Source: Leifsonia sp. Root227 (GTDB lineage Bacteria; Actinomycetota; Actinomycetes; Actinomycetales; Microbacteriaceae). From it: a stretch of DNA of 64,000 nt. The first letter of the stretch is position 1; each line of letters opens with the position of its first letter. The stretch spans positions 186,001-250,000 of the forward strand of contig NZ_LMIO01000003.1 in the NCBI RefSeq assembly GCF_001428745.1, given 5' to 3'. The notes under the pieces were generated by a model that did not search any database, was not told where the DNA came from, and worked only from the letters and a program-made list of their open reading frames with translations. Below, in pieces: positions 1 through 7,020 of this stretch. A program made the position numbers and the translations under genes.

Positions 1-795
1 CAGCCGGGGCAGCGGACCGTGCAGGGCGAGCTGGAGTCGGCCCTCGCGACGATCTTCCGACGGTACGGCGACGCGCCCATCCTGACCGTCGCCGGACGCA
101 CGGATGCCGGCGTCCACGCGACAGGGCAGGTCGCCCACGTGGACCTCACGGAACCGCAGGTCGCCGTCCTGCGCCGCCGCAGGGGCTCGCTGCCTGTCCT
201 CCCCGCTGCCGAGGTGCTGGCGCGCAGGGTCAACGGGGTCCTCGGCCCCGTGCCCGACGTGATCGTCACGGCGGCGAGCATCGCGCCGGACGGCTTCGAC
301 GCGCGGTTCTCCGCGATCTGGCGGCGTTATGAATACCGCATCGCCGACACGGCATCCCTCCGCGACCCGCTGCAGCGGCACCGCACCGCCTGGGTCTCCT
401 CCGCGCTCGACGTCGAGGCGATGGATGCGGCGGCGCTCGGCCTGCTCGGGCTCCACGACTTCGCGAGCTACTGCAAGCCCCGCGAGGGCGCGACGACCAT
501 CAGGACCCTGCAGAACTTCGGCTGGGGCCGGGACGACGACGGGGTGCTCGTGGCTGAGGTGAAGGCCGACGCGTTCTGCCACAGCATGGTGCGCTCGCTC
601 GTCGGAGCGTGCGTCGGGGTCGGCAACGGCAAGCTGACACCGGAAGAGCTGGTGGCGCTGCGCGACGGGCAGCAGCGCACCAACGCGTTCGCGGTGATGC
701 CCGCCCGCGGCCTGACGCTCCAGCAGGTCGGTTACCCAGATGATGTCGGGCTCGCGATCCGCGCGGAGCAGACCAGGGCGCGCCGGACGCTCTAG
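1..795 (+). CDS. truA: tRNA pseudouridine(38-40) synthase TruA, 5'-truncated by the window edge
   Basis: C-terminal bulk of TruA, which isomerises uridines 38-40 in the anticodon stem of tRNAs to pseudouridine. The frame is already coding at base 1 (QPGQRTVQGELE), so only a short N-terminus lies outside; the internal GTG at 19 is not the real start. About 264 residues are visible. The catalytic aspartate is D35 of the visible part, in GRTDAGVHATGQVAHVD. Later family blocks include RRYEYRI, FASYCKP and DAFCHSMVRSLVGACVGVG. It ends at TAG 793-795. In actinobacteria truA usually follows the rpoA-rplQ ribosomal genes and precedes rplM-rpsI, which fits the genes to the right. Here an oppositely oriented two-component pair lies between truA and rplM. 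Confidence 0.95.
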   Translation, partial: QPGQRTVQGELESALATIFRRYGDAPILTVAGRTDAGVHATGQVAHVDLTEPQVAVLRRRRGSLPVLPAAEVLARRVNGVLGPVPDVIVTAASIAPDGFDARFSAIWRRYEYRIADTASLRDPLQRHRTAWVSSALDVEAMDAAALGLLGLHDFASYCKPREGATTIRTLQNFGWGRDDDGVLVAEVKADAFCHSMVRSLVGACVGVGNGKLTPEELVALRDGQQRTNAFAVMPARGLTLQQVGYPDDVGLAIRAEQTRARRTL

Positions 796-802
796 GCCGG
801 GC

Positions 803-1465
803 TCAGCGCACCAGCCCGTTCTCGTAGGCGAACGCGACGAGCTGCACGCGCGACGTGAGCGCCAGCTTCGCCAGGATGCTCCGCATGTGACTCTTCACCG
901 TCGCCTCGCTGATGTATGCCGTCTGGCCGACCTCGGCGTTGCTGAGCCCGCGCGCCGCGAGGAGGAAGACCTCCTTTTCTCTGGCGGAGAGGTCGGCGAT
1001 CGCGTCGGGCACGGGGGCACGCCGTTGCCCGCCGAACAACTCTGCGGTGTCTTTCGGGGCGATCACCGCGTGACCGGCGTCGACCGTGCGGATGGCGGCG
1101 AGCACGAACTCGGGCGTCGTGTCCTTCATGATGAACCCGGATGCGCCGGCCCGCACAGCGCGGGCGACGGCCTCGTCCCGCTGGAACGTCGTGAGCACGA
1201 TGATCTTCGGGGCACTGTCCTGGCCGGCGCCGTCCCGCTGGACACCGGACAGGATGCGCTCGGTCGCCGCGATGCCGTCGAGCACGGGCATCCGCACATC
1301 CATCAGCACCACGTCCGGTCTTTCGCGCTCGACCAGGGCGACCGCCGCCTCCCCATCGTGCGCAGACCCCACGAACGCGAGGTCGGGCTGCGACTCGATC
1401 AGCATGGCGAGGCCGGAGCAGAAGAGCACCTGGTCGTCGACGACGGCCACCCGGATCGCGCTCAC
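803..1465 (-). CDS. NarL/LuxR-type response regulator
   Basis: Transcriptional response regulator of 220 residues, partner of the adjacent sensor kinase. The receiver domain (about residues 4-125) has the acidic pair D10-D11, the phospho-acceptor D56 in VLMDVRMP, and a conserved lysine in GFIMKDTTPE. The C-terminal LuxR-type helix-turn-helix (about 150-215) begins LSAREKEVFLLAARGLSN and includes ISEATVKSHMRSILAK. The GTG start at 1465 overlaps the kinase stop (GTGA), so the two are translationally coupled. The frame stays open much further upstream, but that part is a shadow of the kinase gene. The stop lies 7 bases from the end of convergent truA. Its targets are unknown; such pairs commonly sense envelope stress or membrane-active antibiotics, but nothing here shows which. 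Confidence 0.93.
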   Translation of the reverse strand: MSAIRVAVVDDQVLFCSGLAMLIESQPDLAFVGSAHDGEAAVALVERERPDVVLMDVRMPVLDGIAATERILSGVQRDGAGQDSAPKIIVLTTFQRDEAVARAVRAGASGFIMKDTTPEFVLAAIRTVDAGHAVIAPKDTAELFGGQRRAPVPDAIADLSAREKEVFLLAARGLSNAEVGQTAYISEATVKSHMRSILAKLALTSRVQLVAFAYENGLVR

Positions 1466-2670
1466 GACGCCTGCCCGACCGCCGCGGTGGGGATGAACGC
1501 GGTGACGACGTATCCGCCTGGCACGTCGTCGTCGATCCCCGCGGTGAGCCAACCGCCCGCGAGCCGTGCCCGTTCGTGCATCCCGTACAGGCCGCGCGAC
1601 TTCGTGGTCTGCGTCTCCCGCTCCCCTGGAGTGCCGCTGGAGGTCACCGCGATGGCGAGGCCCTGGCCGCGCCAGTCGAGCGAGACGCGGGCGGACGGCT
1701 CCGTCCCCGCGTGCTTGAGCGCGTTCGTCAGGCTCTCCTGCACGATCCGGTAGACGGCGAGCTCCTGCGCTCGGGTCAGCGGGTCGGCGTCTCCGAACTG
1801 CTCGAGCTCGACGGCGAGCCCTGCCGTCCGCATCCGTTCGACCAGCTCGCCGACGTCGTCGACAGTCGGGGTGGAGTGGCCGATGGGGTCGGCGACAAGA
1901 GTCTGGATGAGCATCCGCACCTCCGTGAGCGAGGTGCGGGCGGACGCGGCGATGTTCTCCAGCGACTCGGAGACCGCCTCCGGGCGGGCCGGAGCGACGA
2001 ACCGCGCGCCGTCCGCCTGGGCGATGATGACGGACAGCGAGTGCGCCATGATGTCGTGCACGTCCTGGGCGATCCTGTCGCGCTCCTGTGAGACGAGCAG
2101 GTCGACCTCTGCGCTGCGCAGCTCGTCGGTGGTCTGGGCGAGGAGCGCTTCGCTGCGCAGCTTCTGCTGCCAGGCGCGGCCGAAGAAGCCGAGCAGCCAG
2201 GCGCAGACGAATGCAAGGAGCGAGGTGGCGAGAACGAAAAGGCTGTCGAGAGTTATCGGTCCACCGGCGAAGGGTGTGGAAACCGCCAGTGCGATCGCGA
2301 ATGCGAATGACAAAGCCCGCCACCTGCTCGGGATGAACGCGCTGACGCCGATCACCACCAGGAGGAAACCGACCGCCATCGGCCAGTCCGTCGATCCGTA
2401 TCCCGCCCCGAAGGCCGCCGCGGGAACGAGCAATTGACCGACTGCCACGACGATGGAGACGCCCATTGCGATCATCGGCCAGATCCGGCAGATCGCGATG
2501 GCGAAGGAGAGGCCGAGTAGCGCAGCCCACCATGGCAGGGTGTAGCGGAGCGTTCCTGCGACGAGCTGGTGCCGCCCGACCTCGGCGAACGCCCAGAACA
2601 GGAAGAACGCGATCGCGATCACGGGCTCGATGGAGCGCTGAGCGACGGGGAATAGCTTGACCATGCGCAT
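1462..2670 (-). CDS. NarL/DesK-family sensor histidine kinase, multi-pass membrane protein
   Basis: Membrane sensor kinase of about 402 residues from the chosen ATG at 2670 (MRMVKLFPVAQRS). Five to six hydrophobic segments occupy residues 13-165 without an obvious large extracellular sensor domain. A short coiled coil leads to the HisKA_3 dimerisation domain with phospho-acceptor H205 in ERDRIAQDVHDIMAHSLSV. The HATPase_c domain follows, with N-box ESLTNALKHA and glycine-rich SRGLYGMHERARLAGG. The start is uncertain: in-frame ATGs also occur at 2700 and 2664 and none has a convincing ribosome binding site. The frame is open up to 2817, but that stretch runs into the rplM promoter on the other strand. 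It forms an operon with the downstream regulator (4-base overlap). The signal is unknown. Confidence 0.9.
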   Translation of the reverse strand: MRMVKLFPVAQRSIEPVIAIAFFLFWAFAEVGRHQLVAGTLRYTLPWWAALLGLSFAIAICRIWPMIAMGVSIVVAVGQLLVPAAAFGAGYGSTDWPMAVGFLLVVIGVSAFIPSRWRALSFAFAIALAVSTPFAGGPITLDSLFVLATSLLAFVCAWLLGFFGRAWQQKLRSEALLAQTTDELRSAEVDLLVSQERDRIAQDVHDIMAHSLSVIIAQADGARFVAPARPEAVSESLENIAASARTSLTEVRMLIQTLVADPIGHSTPTVDDVGELVERMRTAGLAVELEQFGDADPLTRAQELAVYRIVQESLTNALKHAGTEPSARVSLDWRGQGLAIAVTSSGTPGERETQTTKSRGLYGMHERARLAGGWLTAGIDDDVPGGYVVTAFIPTAAVGQAS

Positions 2671-2750
2671 CACGCTATGGTGCTGACGGAGCAGGCGCAT
2701 CGCATTCGCCCGGTTTTCAACCCTGGGGCTGAGTGCTTCCCGCCCGCGGT

Positions 2751-2780
2751 TTGACCGGCATCCCGCCTGTCGCGTACTAT
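2751..2780 (+). promoter_or_regulatory. Strong housekeeping promoter of rplM-rpsI
   Basis: TTGACC at 2751-2756 and TACTAT at 2775-2780 are separated by 18 bases, close to the sigma-70 consensus and the best-matching promoter I see in the window. It predicts a transcript starting near 2787, giving a leader of about 135 bases before rplM. Confidence 0.8.
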
Positions 2781-2790
2781 TGATCTTTGG

Positions 2791-2864
2791 TGTCCGCGCC
2801 TCTGCGGTGCGACACACGAACGTGAGCCCTCCGAAGGGCAGGTTCCCTCCTCCAGGAGTGGAAC
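2791..2864 (+). promoter_or_regulatory. Structured 5' leader of the rplM-rpsI mRNA
   Basis: Three stem-loops can be drawn. CCGC 2794-2797 pairs with GCGG 2804-2807, with a possible outer TGTC/GACA helix (2791-2794 with 2811-2814). GCCCT 2826-2830 pairs with AGGGC 2835-2839 around the tetraloop CCGA. GTTCCCTCC 2842-2850 pairs with GGAG-T-GGAAC 2855-2864 around TCCA, a 9-bp stem with one bulged T. Ribosomal-protein mRNAs often carry autoregulatory leaders, and L13 leaders are described in Firmicutes. Whether this binds L13 or S9 is inference. Confidence 0.5.
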
Positions 2865-2920
2865 AGCCAGGGAGTGGGATTCACGAACACCTCCGTTCGA
2901 TACAGAAAGCAGCCACTACT

Positions 2921-3367
2921 GTGACGCGCACTTACACCCCGAAGGCAGACGAGATCCAGCGCGACTGGGTCATCATCGACGCGACTGACGTCGTGCTCGG
3001 CCGTCTCGCCAGCCACACCGCCGCTCTCCTCCGTGGAAAGCACAAGGCGACGTTCGCCCCCCACATGGACTCCGGCGACTTCGTCATCATCGTCAACGCG
3101 GACAAGGTCGCCCTCACCGGCGCCAAGGCTGCGCAGAAGAAGGCGTACCGCCACTCCGGTTACCCGGGCGGCCTCACGGCTGTCACCTACGCCGAGCTCC
3201 TCGAGAAGAACCCGATCCGCGCTGTGGAGAAGGCTGTCCGTGGAATGCTCCCCAAGAACTCGATCGGCCGCGCCCAGCTCCGCAAGCTGAAGGTCTACAC
3301 GGGAAGCGAGCACCCGCACGCCGCCCAGCAGCCGAAGCCGTACACCCTCGGCCAGGTCGCTCAGTAA
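2921..3367 (+). CDS. rplM: 50S ribosomal protein L13
   Basis: Large-subunit protein L13, 148 residues, the usual bacterial length. It starts at GTG 2921 ([20 protein letters not shown]) and carries the family blocks [40 protein letters not shown] and [11 protein letters not shown], ending in [16 protein letters not shown]. The frame is open back to 2780, but that part is the untranslated structured leader, and the alignment begins at VTRTY. It is the first gene of the rplM-rpsI operon, driven by the consensus-like promoter at 2751-2780. rpsI follows after 47 bases, the standard bacterial pairing of L13 with S9. Confidence 0.97.
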   Translation: MTRTYTPKADEIQRDWVIIDATDVVLGRLASHTAALLRGKHKATFAPHMDSGDFVIIVNADKVALTGAKAAQKKAYRHSGYPGGLTAVTYAELLEKNPIRAVEKAVRGMLPKNSIGRAQLRKLKVYTGSEHPHAAQQPKPYTLGQVAQ

Positions 3368-3414
3368 GCGACCGACAGACCTTTCAGACTCAGAGATAAA
3401 GGATTATCACCATC

Positions 3415-3912
3415 GTGGCGAAGATCGCAGACAGCATCGAGTCGGCCCAGGCCGACAACGTCGAGTCCTACTCGACCGAGACCCCGGCCTCCGAGGCCCC
3501 CCAGGCGCAGCGTCCCGTCCTCACCGTTCCCGGTGCGGCCGTCGGCCGTCGCAAGCAGGCCATCGCCCGCGCGCGCCTCGTTCCCGGCTCCGGCAGCATC
3601 ACGGTCAACGGCCGTGAGTTCGCCGACTACTTCCCGAACAAGCTGCACCAGCAGCTGATCACCGACCCGTTCAAGGTCCTCGACCTCATCGGCGGCTACG
3701 ACGTCATCGCACGCATCACCGGTGGTGGCCCCTCCGGCCAGGCCGGCGCGCTGCGCCTGGCGATCGCTCGTGCCCTCAACGAGATCGACCGCGAGAACAA
3801 CCGTGCCACCCTCAAGAAGGCAGGCTTCCTCACTCGTGACGCTCGCGTCATCGAGCGCAAGAAGGCCGGTCTCAAGAAGGCCCGCAAGGCGTCGCAGTTC
3901 TCCAAGCGCTAA
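3415..3912 (+). CDS. rpsI: 30S ribosomal protein S9
   Basis: Small-subunit protein S9, 165 residues from GTG 3415, preceded by AAAGGA about 10 bases upstream. The conserved core starts near residue 43 ([20 protein letters not shown]) and continues through [22 protein letters not shown] and [15 protein letters not shown]. The basic tail ends in QFSKR, the family's terminal Lys-Arg that reaches the ribosomal P site. Residues 1-40 form an acidic, Ser/Ala/Pro-rich extension absent from the 130-residue Escherichia coli protein; such extensions are common in actinobacterial S9. It is cotranscribed with rplM. Confidence 0.97.
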   Translation: MAKIADSIESAQADNVESYSTETPASEAPQAQRPVLTVPGAAVGRRKQAIARARLVPGSGSITVNGREFADYFPNKLHQQLITDPFKVLDLIGGYDVIARITGGGPSGQAGALRLAIARALNEIDRENNRATLKKAGFLTRDARVIERKKAGLKKARKASQFSKR

Positions 3913-3929
3913 GCGTCGACAGCGCTTAG
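3909..3929 (+). terminator. Weak hairpin at the end of rpsI
   Basis: CTAAGCG 3909-3915 pairs with CGCTTAG 3923-3929 around a 7-base loop, overlapping the rpsI stop codon. There is no T-tract, and the 3' arm overlaps the putative glmM -10 hexamer, so it may only attenuate read-through. Confidence 0.35.
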
Positions 3930-3932
3930 GCT
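3927..3932 (+). promoter_or_regulatory. -10 hexamer of a putative leaderless glmM promoter
   Basis: TAGGCT ends 7 bases before the glmM ATG at 3940, so transcription would start at or beside the start codon. No good -35 element is visible. This is one of ten similar sites in the window. Confidence 0.5.
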
Positions 3933-3939
3933 TCGGTTC

Positions 3940-5301
3940 ATGCCACGCCTCTTCGGAACCGACGGAGTCCGCGGACTCGCGAACGGTAGTCTCACCGCCG
4001 ACCTCGCGCTCGGCCTTGCTCAGGCAGCTGCTGCTGTCCTGACGCAAGGCCGCAGCGCGGAGGCGCGGCGTGCCGCGGGCAAGCGCCCGTCGGCGATCGT
4101 CGCCCGTGACCCTCGTGTCTCGGGCGAGTTCATTTCTGCGGCCGTGTCCGCCGGGCTCGCCAGCTCCGGCATCGACGTGTACGACGCCGGGGTCATCCCG
4201 ACGCCGGCGGCCGCGTTCCTGATCGCGGACTTCGACGCCGACTTCGGCGTGATGGTCTCCGCATCGCACAACCCGGCGCCGGACAACGGCATCAAGATCT
4301 TCGCCCGTGGCGGCACCAAGCTGCCCGACATCGTGGAGAACAGGATCGAGGAGCACCTCTCCCTCGAGAAGCTGGCTCCGACCGGCGCGGCCGTCGGGCG
4401 CATCCGTCGCTTCGCCGACGCGGAGGACCGCTACGTCCTGCACCTGCTGGCGAGCCTGCCGCACCGCCTCGACGGCATCCACGTCGTCCTCGACTGCGCC
4501 CACGGTGCAGCCGCCGGCGTCTCGCCTGAGGTGTTCACGGATGCGGGCGCCCGCGTCACCGTCATCGGCGACTCGCCGGACGGGATGAACATCAACGACG
4601 GGGTGGGCTCGACGCACCTCGACAACCTCGCCGCCGCCGTTCTGGCGGCGGGCGCGGACGTCGGCATCGCGCACGACGGCGACGCCGACCGCTGCCTCGC
4701 GATCGACGCGAACGGCAACGTGGTCGACGGCGACCAGATCATGGCGATCCTGGCGGTCGGCATGAAGCAGCGCGGCAAGCTCCGCGACGACACGCTCGTC
4801 GCCACGGTGATGAGCAACCTCGGGCTGAAGCTCGCGATGCGCGACCACGGCATCCGGGTGGTCGAGACGGCGGTCGGCGACCGCTACGTGCTCGAGGAGA
4901 TGAACCAGAACGACTACTCCCTCGGTGGAGAGCAGTCCGGGCACGTCATCATGCGCGAGTTCGCCACGACCGGCGACGGCATCCTGACCGGCCTGCACCT
5001 GCTCAGTGAGATGGCGCGCCAGGGCAAGTCCCTCGCGGAGCTCGCCCAGGTGATGACCGTGTACCCGCAGGTGATGGTGAACGTCAAGAACGTCGACCAC
5101 CACGCTGTTCACACGGACGACGGCCTCAAGGCGGCCGTGCAGACGGCGGAGGCGACGCTCGGCGACACCGGACGCGTCCTCCTGCGCCCGTCCGGCACGG
5201 AGCCGCTGGTGCGCGTGATGGTCGAGGCGGCGGACATCCACACGGCAGAGCGCCTCGCAGAGGAGCTCGCGACCGTCGTGCGCGATCGGCTGTCGCTCTA
5301 G
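3940..5301 (+). CDS. glmM: Phosphoglucosamine mutase GlmM
   Basis: Converts glucosamine-6-phosphate to glucosamine-1-phosphate on the way to UDP-GlcNAc and peptidoglycan. 453 residues, the normal family length. The N-terminal signature is [13 protein letters not shown]; the phosphoserine is S109 in [14 protein letters not shown]; the Mg2+-binding loop is [10 protein letters not shown]; the sugar-binding loop is GGEQSGHVI; the C-terminal phosphate-binding loop is [14 protein letters not shown]. The ATG start at 3940 lacks a ribosome binding site, in keeping with a leaderless transcript from TAGGCT just upstream. It follows rpsI by 27 bases, as in many actinobacteria, and works in the same pathway as glmS at 7021. 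It ends 2 bases into the convergent XRE regulator gene. Confidence 0.97.
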   Translation: MPRLFGTDGVRGLANGSLTADLALGLAQAAAAVLTQGRSAEARRAAGKRPSAIVARDPRVSGEFISAAVSAGLASSGIDVYDAGVIPTPAAAFLIADFDADFGVMVSASHNPAPDNGIKIFARGGTKLPDIVENRIEEHLSLEKLAPTGAAVGRIRRFADAEDRYVLHLLASLPHRLDGIHVVLDCAHGAAAGVSPEVFTDAGARVTVIGDSPDGMNINDGVGSTHLDNLAAAVLAAGADVGIAHDGDADRCLAIDANGNVVDGDQIMAILAVGMKQRGKLRDDTLVATVMSNLGLKLAMRDHGIRVVETAVGDRYVLEEMNQNDYSLGGEQSGHVIMREFATTGDGILTGLHLLSEMARQGKSLAELAQVMTVYPQVMVNVKNVDHHAVHTDDGLKAAVQTAEATLGDTGRVLLRPSGTEPLVRVMVEAADIHTAERLAEELATVVRDRLSL

Positions 5302-5603
5302 CGATTTCTGCGGCCGCGGGCTTCGATGAAGTCCGCGGCCGTGAACACGCGCTCCGACGGCGGAAGCATGTCCGTGCCGGTCAGTCCTGCGGTGAGGGCG
5401 CCCAGGTCGGTGCCGAGCACGGTGGACACCTGCACGAGCGTCTCCAGGGTCGGGTTGCTCTGGCCGCGCTCGAGCTTGCCGTAGTTCGCGACGTCCATCC
5501 CCGCGAGGTGCGCGATGTCCGCCTGAGGAAGGCCGAGGGTGATCCTGGCATCCCTGATGCGGTCGCCGAGGATCGCTGCGGCGTTCGAACGCTGTGTCGG
5601 CAC
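5298..5603 (-). CDS. Small XRE-family helix-turn-helix regulator (second of a tandem pair)
   Basis: A 101-residue DNA-binding protein starting at GTG 5603. Residues about 10-65 form a cro/C1-type helix-turn-helix ([20 protein letters not shown], then [20 protein letters not shown]). It is a paralogue of the gene just upstream (5621-5929): both share ARITLGL.Q.D.AHLA, NYG..ERG and a C-terminal .LP...R..T.ADFI..R motif that is not part of the HTH fold. The gap between them is 17 bases, so they are probably cotranscribed. The longer open frame reaching 5936 runs through the paralogue in another frame and is not real. No promoter, toxin or phage gene adjoins them. The target is unknown. Confidence 0.85.
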   Translation of the reverse strand: MPTQRSNAAAILGDRIRDARITLGLPQADIAHLAGMDVANYGKLERGQSNPTLETLVQVSTVLGTDLGALTAGLTGTDMLPPSERVFTAADFIEARGRRNR

Positions 5604-5620
5604 GATGTCTCCCGGTCGGC

Positions 5621-5929
5621 TCAGCGGCCGCCCGCCGCCTTCCTGGATGCGATGAAATCGGCGACCGTGTACGACCGTGTGCGCTTCGGCAGCAGTTCGT
5701 CGCCGTAGAGGCCCTTGAGCAGGTCGCCTGGATCGACGTTCAGCGCTGTCGCCAGGCGCACGATCGTGTGGAGCTCGGCGTTGGCCTCCCCGCGCTCGAT
5801 CCGTCCGTAGTTGGTCGAGTGCATGTCGGCAAGGTGCGCTGCGTCCTCTTGGGAGAGGCCGAGGGTGATCCTGGCCGCGCGCACGCGCTCGCCGAACAGC
5901 TCGGCGGCGCGAGAGTGTGGAGCGGCCAT
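5621..5929 (-). CDS. Small XRE-family helix-turn-helix regulator (first of a tandem pair)
   Basis: A 102-residue protein starting at ATG 5929. The cro/C1 helix-turn-helix covers about residues 12-70 (RVRAARITLGLSQEDAAHLA, NYGRIERGEANAELHTIVRL). The tail is LLPKRTRSYTVADFIASR, matching the tail of the downstream paralogue. The pair looks like a local duplication that has diverged, including the recognition-helix region (HSTNYGR against DVANYGK), so the two may bind different or asymmetric sites, or act as a heterodimer. The upstream bases 5930-6000 are relatively AT-rich around 5940-5970 and probably hold the promoter. The genes lie between two cell-wall and coenzyme-A genes without evident functional linkage. 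Confidence 0.87.
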   Translation of the reverse strand: MAAPHSRAAELFGERVRAARITLGLSQEDAAHLADMHSTNYGRIERGEANAELHTIVRLATALNVDPGDLLKGLYGDELLPKRTRSYTVADFIASRKAAGGR

Positions 5930-6011
5930 ACCTCATGATGGAATAACGCGCGCTTTAGATAACAGAGCGCGAAAACCCCGGTGACTCAGGCCTGGGGGAT
6001 CTATGCCCTGG

Positions 6012-6977
6012 TCAGAGCTTCCGCAGGAGCACGGAGCTCACCGTGTGATCGGCGCCCTTCCGCAGCACCAGCTTGGCGCGGGAGCGCGTCGGCCGGATGT
6101 TCTGCGTGAGGTTGGGCTCGTTGATCGACTCCCAGATGCTGGATGCGCGCGCTCTGGCCTGCTCCTCCGTCAGCTCGGCGAAGCGGTGGAAGTACGACTT
6201 GGGATTGGTGAACGCCCCGCGCTGCAGCTTGAGGAAGCGTTCCTGGTACCAGTGCGCGATGTCGCGGGTGCGCGCATCCACGTAGACGGAGAAGTCGAAC
6301 AGGTCGCTGACGGCGAGACGGTTCCCCCCGCCGGCAGGCTGGAGCACGTTGAGCCCTTCGACGATGAGGACGTCCGGCCGCCGGACCACGATCTCGGCGT
6401 CCGGCACGATGTCGTAGCTGAGGTGCGAGTAGAACGGCGCGCGCACCTCGGCCGCGCCGCTCTTGACGGCCGTGACGAAGCGCAGGAGGGCCTTGCGGTC
6501 GTACGACTCGGGGAAGCCCTTCCTGTCCATCAGGCCGCGACGCTCCAGCTCCGCGTTCGGCAGCAGGAACCCATCGGTGGTGACGAGCTCGACGCGGGGT
6601 GTGTCGTCCCACCGGGACAGCAGCTCCCGCATCAGGCGCGCGATGGTCGACTTGCCGACGGCGACGGAACCGGCGACGCCGATCACGAACGGTGTGCTCG
6701 CGGCGCGCTCGCCGAGGAACTGGCTGGTCACCCTGTGCAGCTGCTTCGCGCCGCCGACGTAGAGGTTCAGCAGGCGGCTGAGCGGCAGGTAGACCTCTTC
6801 GACCTCGCGCATGTCGAGAGGATCGCCGAGGCCCCGGAGCTGCACGATCTCGGTCTCCTTGAGCGGAAGCCGCGTGCTCTGCGCGAGGTCGGCCCAGTCG
6901 GCTCTGCTCAGCTCGACGAACGGGGACGAGTCGCCGTTGCCTGTGGATACGCCCTGTGCTGCGCCGTTCACCGCCAT
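6012..6977 (-). CDS. coaA: Type I pantothenate kinase
   Basis: Phosphorylates pantothenate with ATP, the first and usually rate-limiting step of coenzyme A synthesis. 321 residues from ATG 6977. The Walker A loop is at residues 100-111 ([12 protein letters not shown]), the prokaryotic (CoaA) type. Further blocks are [48 protein letters not shown]-like FDFSVYVDA and [10 protein letters not shown]. Frames extending upstream past 6977 to 7937 are shadows of glmS. It is divergent from glmS with only 43 bases between the two start codons. A TAGACT hexamer on the minus strand (6986-6991) lies 8 bases before its ATG. Confidence 0.96.
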   Translation of the reverse strand: MAVNGAAQGVSTGNGDSSPFVELSRADWADLAQSTRLPLKETEIVQLRGLGDPLDMREVEEVYLPLSRLLNLYVGGAKQLHRVTSQFLGERAASTPFVIGVAGSVAVGKSTIARLMRELLSRWDDTPRVELVTTDGFLLPNAELERRGLMDRKGFPESYDRKALLRFVTAVKSGAAEVRAPFYSHLSYDIVPDAEIVVRRPDVLIVEGLNVLQPAGGGNRLAVSDLFDFSVYVDARTRDIAHWYQERFLKLQRGAFTNPKSYFHRFAELTEEQARARASSIWESINEPNLTQNIRPTRSRAKLVLRKGADHTVSSVLLRKL

Positions 6978-6985
6978 AGGCGACA

Positions 6986-7013
6986 AGTCTAGGGTGTCGC
7001 GCCAGGCTAAAAT
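6986..7013. promoter_or_regulatory. Divergent coaA/glmS promoter region
   Basis: On the minus strand TAGACT (6991-6986) precedes the coaA ATG by 8 bases. On the plus strand TAAAAT (7008-7013) precedes the glmS ATG by 7 bases. Both transcripts would be leaderless or nearly so, and the two RNA polymerase footprints overlap, so they may compete. Confidence 0.55.
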
Positions 7014-7020
7014 CGGCAGC

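Noticed and set aside
803..2533. Single 576-codon minus-strand frame containing the response regulator
   Set aside because: The N-terminal 350 codons are an out-of-frame reading of the histidine kinase. The real regulator starts at GTG 1465, overlapping the kinase stop.
6978..7020. glmS ribozyme/riboswitch upstream of glmS
   Set aside because: Only 43 bases separate glmS from coaA, far too short, and the ribozyme is a Firmicutes feature.
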